Source: Allomuricauda ruestringensis DSM 13258 | GTDB lineage: Bacteria > Bacteroidota > Bacteroidia > Flavobacteriales > Flavobacteriaceae | Length of the DNA stretch: 64,000 nt | Direction of reading: 5' to 3' | NCBI RefSeq assembly: GCF_000224085.1 | Contig: NC_015945.1 | Location: forward strand, 2,782,501 to 2,846,500 | Shown: positions 62,610 through 64,000 of the stretch, one piece after another | Layout of the letters: every line of letters starts with the position of its first letter | Position numbering within the stretch: the stretch's first letter is position 1 | Position numbers and translations under genes: made by a program | The notes under the pieces: model-generated | The model's input: the letters and a program-made list of their open reading frames with translations, nothing else | What the model was told of the DNA's origin: nothing | The model's database searches: none

Positions 62610-64000
62610 TTATTCTTTTTCCGCTAATACACTTTCTCTCGTATCAATAACCTCAAATTTAATTCCGTTCAATTTTGATTTTAACTGTTCGATTATCAAA
62701 TCAATTCTTTGCTCTATGAATATGTCCAAAGCATTTTCAGGCATTTCGGGTAAACTTGACCATTCCAATACTTGTTCAGGGATTAAATGTGATTTAATAG
62801 CTGTCGGGAAGTCAGGATTTTTATCATAGTCGCAGATATAATCTAAAGGATTTTTATTGCTAATTTCTAAATTTGTTATTTGTGTCAAATAAGCAATATT
62901 CATTAGAGAATTATTGTCGATAGTATTAGAGCCTGGGTTTTTTGCAATGTAGTCTGTTGGGAAAATGTGGTGTAAATTTGGTTTGTCAGTTGAGAAAAAG
63001 AAGTTTTCCGCAATTACATTTCTATCAGTAAATTTCCAATCTTTCGGTTGGTTAGTCGCAAAAAGTGCAAGGATTGCTCTTGAAGATACACCTTTTGAAC
63101 TATATGAAGCTTTTCTCAAAGTGTCTCGGTCAATTAAGAAGCGTTCAAATTGATATTCTTCTTTATTTTTCTCCTTGTTTAGAAAAGTAATATGATTTTT
63201 AATATCGGTGGTATTGCTCAATAAGTCGTCTCTATGCAAACTATTAAACCAAAAGTATTTCTTTAGAAAATCGTAATCTGGATTGTTGTTTTGATAGAAG
63301 TAATTTGATATTGTAAGATAGAAATATCTGTATGGTATTAACTGTGGACCTTTTAGGTTCAATGTGTTCTCGAAAAAGTCGAATGTCTTTAAAATTGCCT
63401 TTTTAGAATCTGCCCAAATCGTTTCTATCTGTTCCGTTTTTATGTCGTTTAAATATCGAGGCGTAATGTTTGCAATTCCCGAATTTTCGATATTTTCCCT
63501 AATTAGAATTGATAGAATTTGCAGATAGTCAAAGTCACTTAATTGTAGAAATCTACTGTTGTTAATTTCTCGAAATCCGTCTATTAAATCTCTTAAATAA
63601 AATCCGCTGTCCGAATCTGATTTTGGTCTAAATGTTTTAGCTACAACTATATCAAAAATATCTAACGGTTTTCCTGCTTGATTTATACGCTCAAATATTT
63701 GACAAACTTCTGAAACTTGAATGCCTTTTAATTCAATGAATGAAAGTCTGTAATTATCAAGAACTTGTTTTATACGACCGAGTTCCTCAATATATTGGTG
63801 ATCAAAATTCAGGTCAATTTCTGGATGTTTGATAACCGTTTTTTGAATATCGTTGTACTTTTCTTTAATATCGATTAGCTTTAAAATCAGTCCTTCGTCA
63901 AACTTTTTTTTCTTGCTAATGTTCCTTTTAAAAGTTCCGTTCTTGTCGTCAATTTCATCCCAATAAAGAAATCGTTTTTTGTAGCTTTCGTCATCTGTAT
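62610..64000 (-). CDS. GmrSD-type (DUF262 + DUF1524) defence protein, 5' end outside window
   Basis: The frame stays open from the right edge (64000) to the stop at 62610, about 463 residues, so the gene begins beyond the window. The visible part has ICQIFERINQAGKPLDIFDIVVAKTF-like DUF262 sequence (VCQIFERINQAGKPL, DIFDIVVAKTF) at about residues 105-130. It ends in a DUF1524-like HNH region with PNLHHIFPTDYIA and NSLMNIAYLT. DUF262+DUF1524 proteins (GmrSD, BrxU, SspE types) are NTP-dependent type IV restriction enzymes that attack modified phage DNA. The TTG at 63362 is only an internal codon. Catalytic His of the HHI motif is present. Confidence 0.75.
   Translation of the reverse strand, partial: TDDESYKKRFLYWDEIDDKNGTFKRNISKKKKFDEGLILKLIDIKEKYNDIQKTVIKHPEIDLNFDHQYIEELGRIKQVLDNYRLSFIELKGIQVSEVCQIFERINQAGKPLDIFDIVVAKTFRPKSDSDSGFYLRDLIDGFREINNSRFLQLSDFDYLQILSILIRENIENSGIANITPRYLNDIKTEQIETIWADSKKAILKTFDFFENTLNLKGPQLIPYRYFYLTISNYFYQNNNPDYDFLKKYFWFNSLHRDDLLSNTTDIKNHITFLNKEKNKEEYQFERFLIDRDTLRKASYSSKGVSSRAILALFATNQPKDWKFTDRNVIAENFFFSTDKPNLHHIFPTDYIAKNPGSNTIDNNSLMNIAYLTQITNLEISNKNPLDYICDYDKNPDFPTAIKSHLIPEQVLEWSSLPEMPENALDIFIEQRIDLIIEQLKSKLNGIKFEVIDTRESVLAEKE

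Overview
The window looks like chromosomal or large-element DNA from a marine-type member of the Flavobacteriaceae (Bacteroidetes). Supporting signs are CTnDOT-type tra genes, TAnnTTTG promoters without Shine-Dalgarno dependence, many SCxxx lipoproteins, a type IX secretion sorting domain, IntDOT-like tyrosine recombinase chemistry and BfmA/DUF5712 mobilisation genes. The family call is firm; I do not name a genus.

Region 1 (1-19.2 kb) is rich in surface and envelope genes: lipocalin-like and leucine-rich-repeat lipoproteins, a PAS regulator, four penicillin-binding/beta-lactamase-fold serine hydrolases (one fused to a FISUMP domain), a reduced FtsX-like permease, and a membrane-tethered HTH-like protein. 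Two LRR paralogues share a conserved upstream site made of tandem GYTAACG heptamers.

Region 2 (19.2-33.2 kb) is a conjugation block: a frameshifted ATPase relic, an amidase with a tiny coupled ORF, then traE-F-G-I-J-K-M-N encoding a type IV secretion apparatus, and an orphan response regulator. Behind them is a three-gene cargo operon: a Sel1-repeat protein with a T9SS tail, a secreted AHH-nuclease toxin, and an Imm11-like immunity protein. The block ends in a short promoter-to-terminator unit that carries a tRNA 3' end, a candidate att site.

Region 3 (33.2-50 kb) opens with a tyrosine integrase preceded by three 12-bp repeats. It continues with an ECF sigma / anti-sigma / ClpP operon, an orphan ParB, a divergent SRAP (YedK) and DinB-DnaE2 mutagenesis cassette, SSB and RadC. 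A candidate oriT lies in front of a BfmA-like protein, a DUF5712 relaxase and a VirD4-type coupling protein. The relaxase and coupling protein would feed the tra channel of region 2, so both regions probably belong to one conjugative element. The integrase and att-like site sit between the two halves, which implies a rearranged, tandem or circular form.

Region 4 (50-64 kb) carries a lipoprotein-type sensor kinase with its response regulator, a PEGA lipoprotein, and a small operon (52-aa Cys protein, Cas2-like protein, HsdR-N nuclease-like protein). It then has a secreted DNase-I-fold protein and a type II restriction-modification pair (C5 methyltransferase and MvaI/BcnI-like endonuclease), and ends in a GmrSD-like gene that runs off the right edge.

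The most unusual object is the methyltransferase. Its first ~100 residues look like the arm-binding domain of Bacteroidetes tyrosine recombinases, it has a large insertion between motifs VI and VIII, and its leader has GTCCG half-sites spaced 12/6/12 bp. The integrase in this same window has its own repeats at 12-bp spacing. Together these suggest that an integrase-type DNA-binding module was recruited to control a restriction-modification system.
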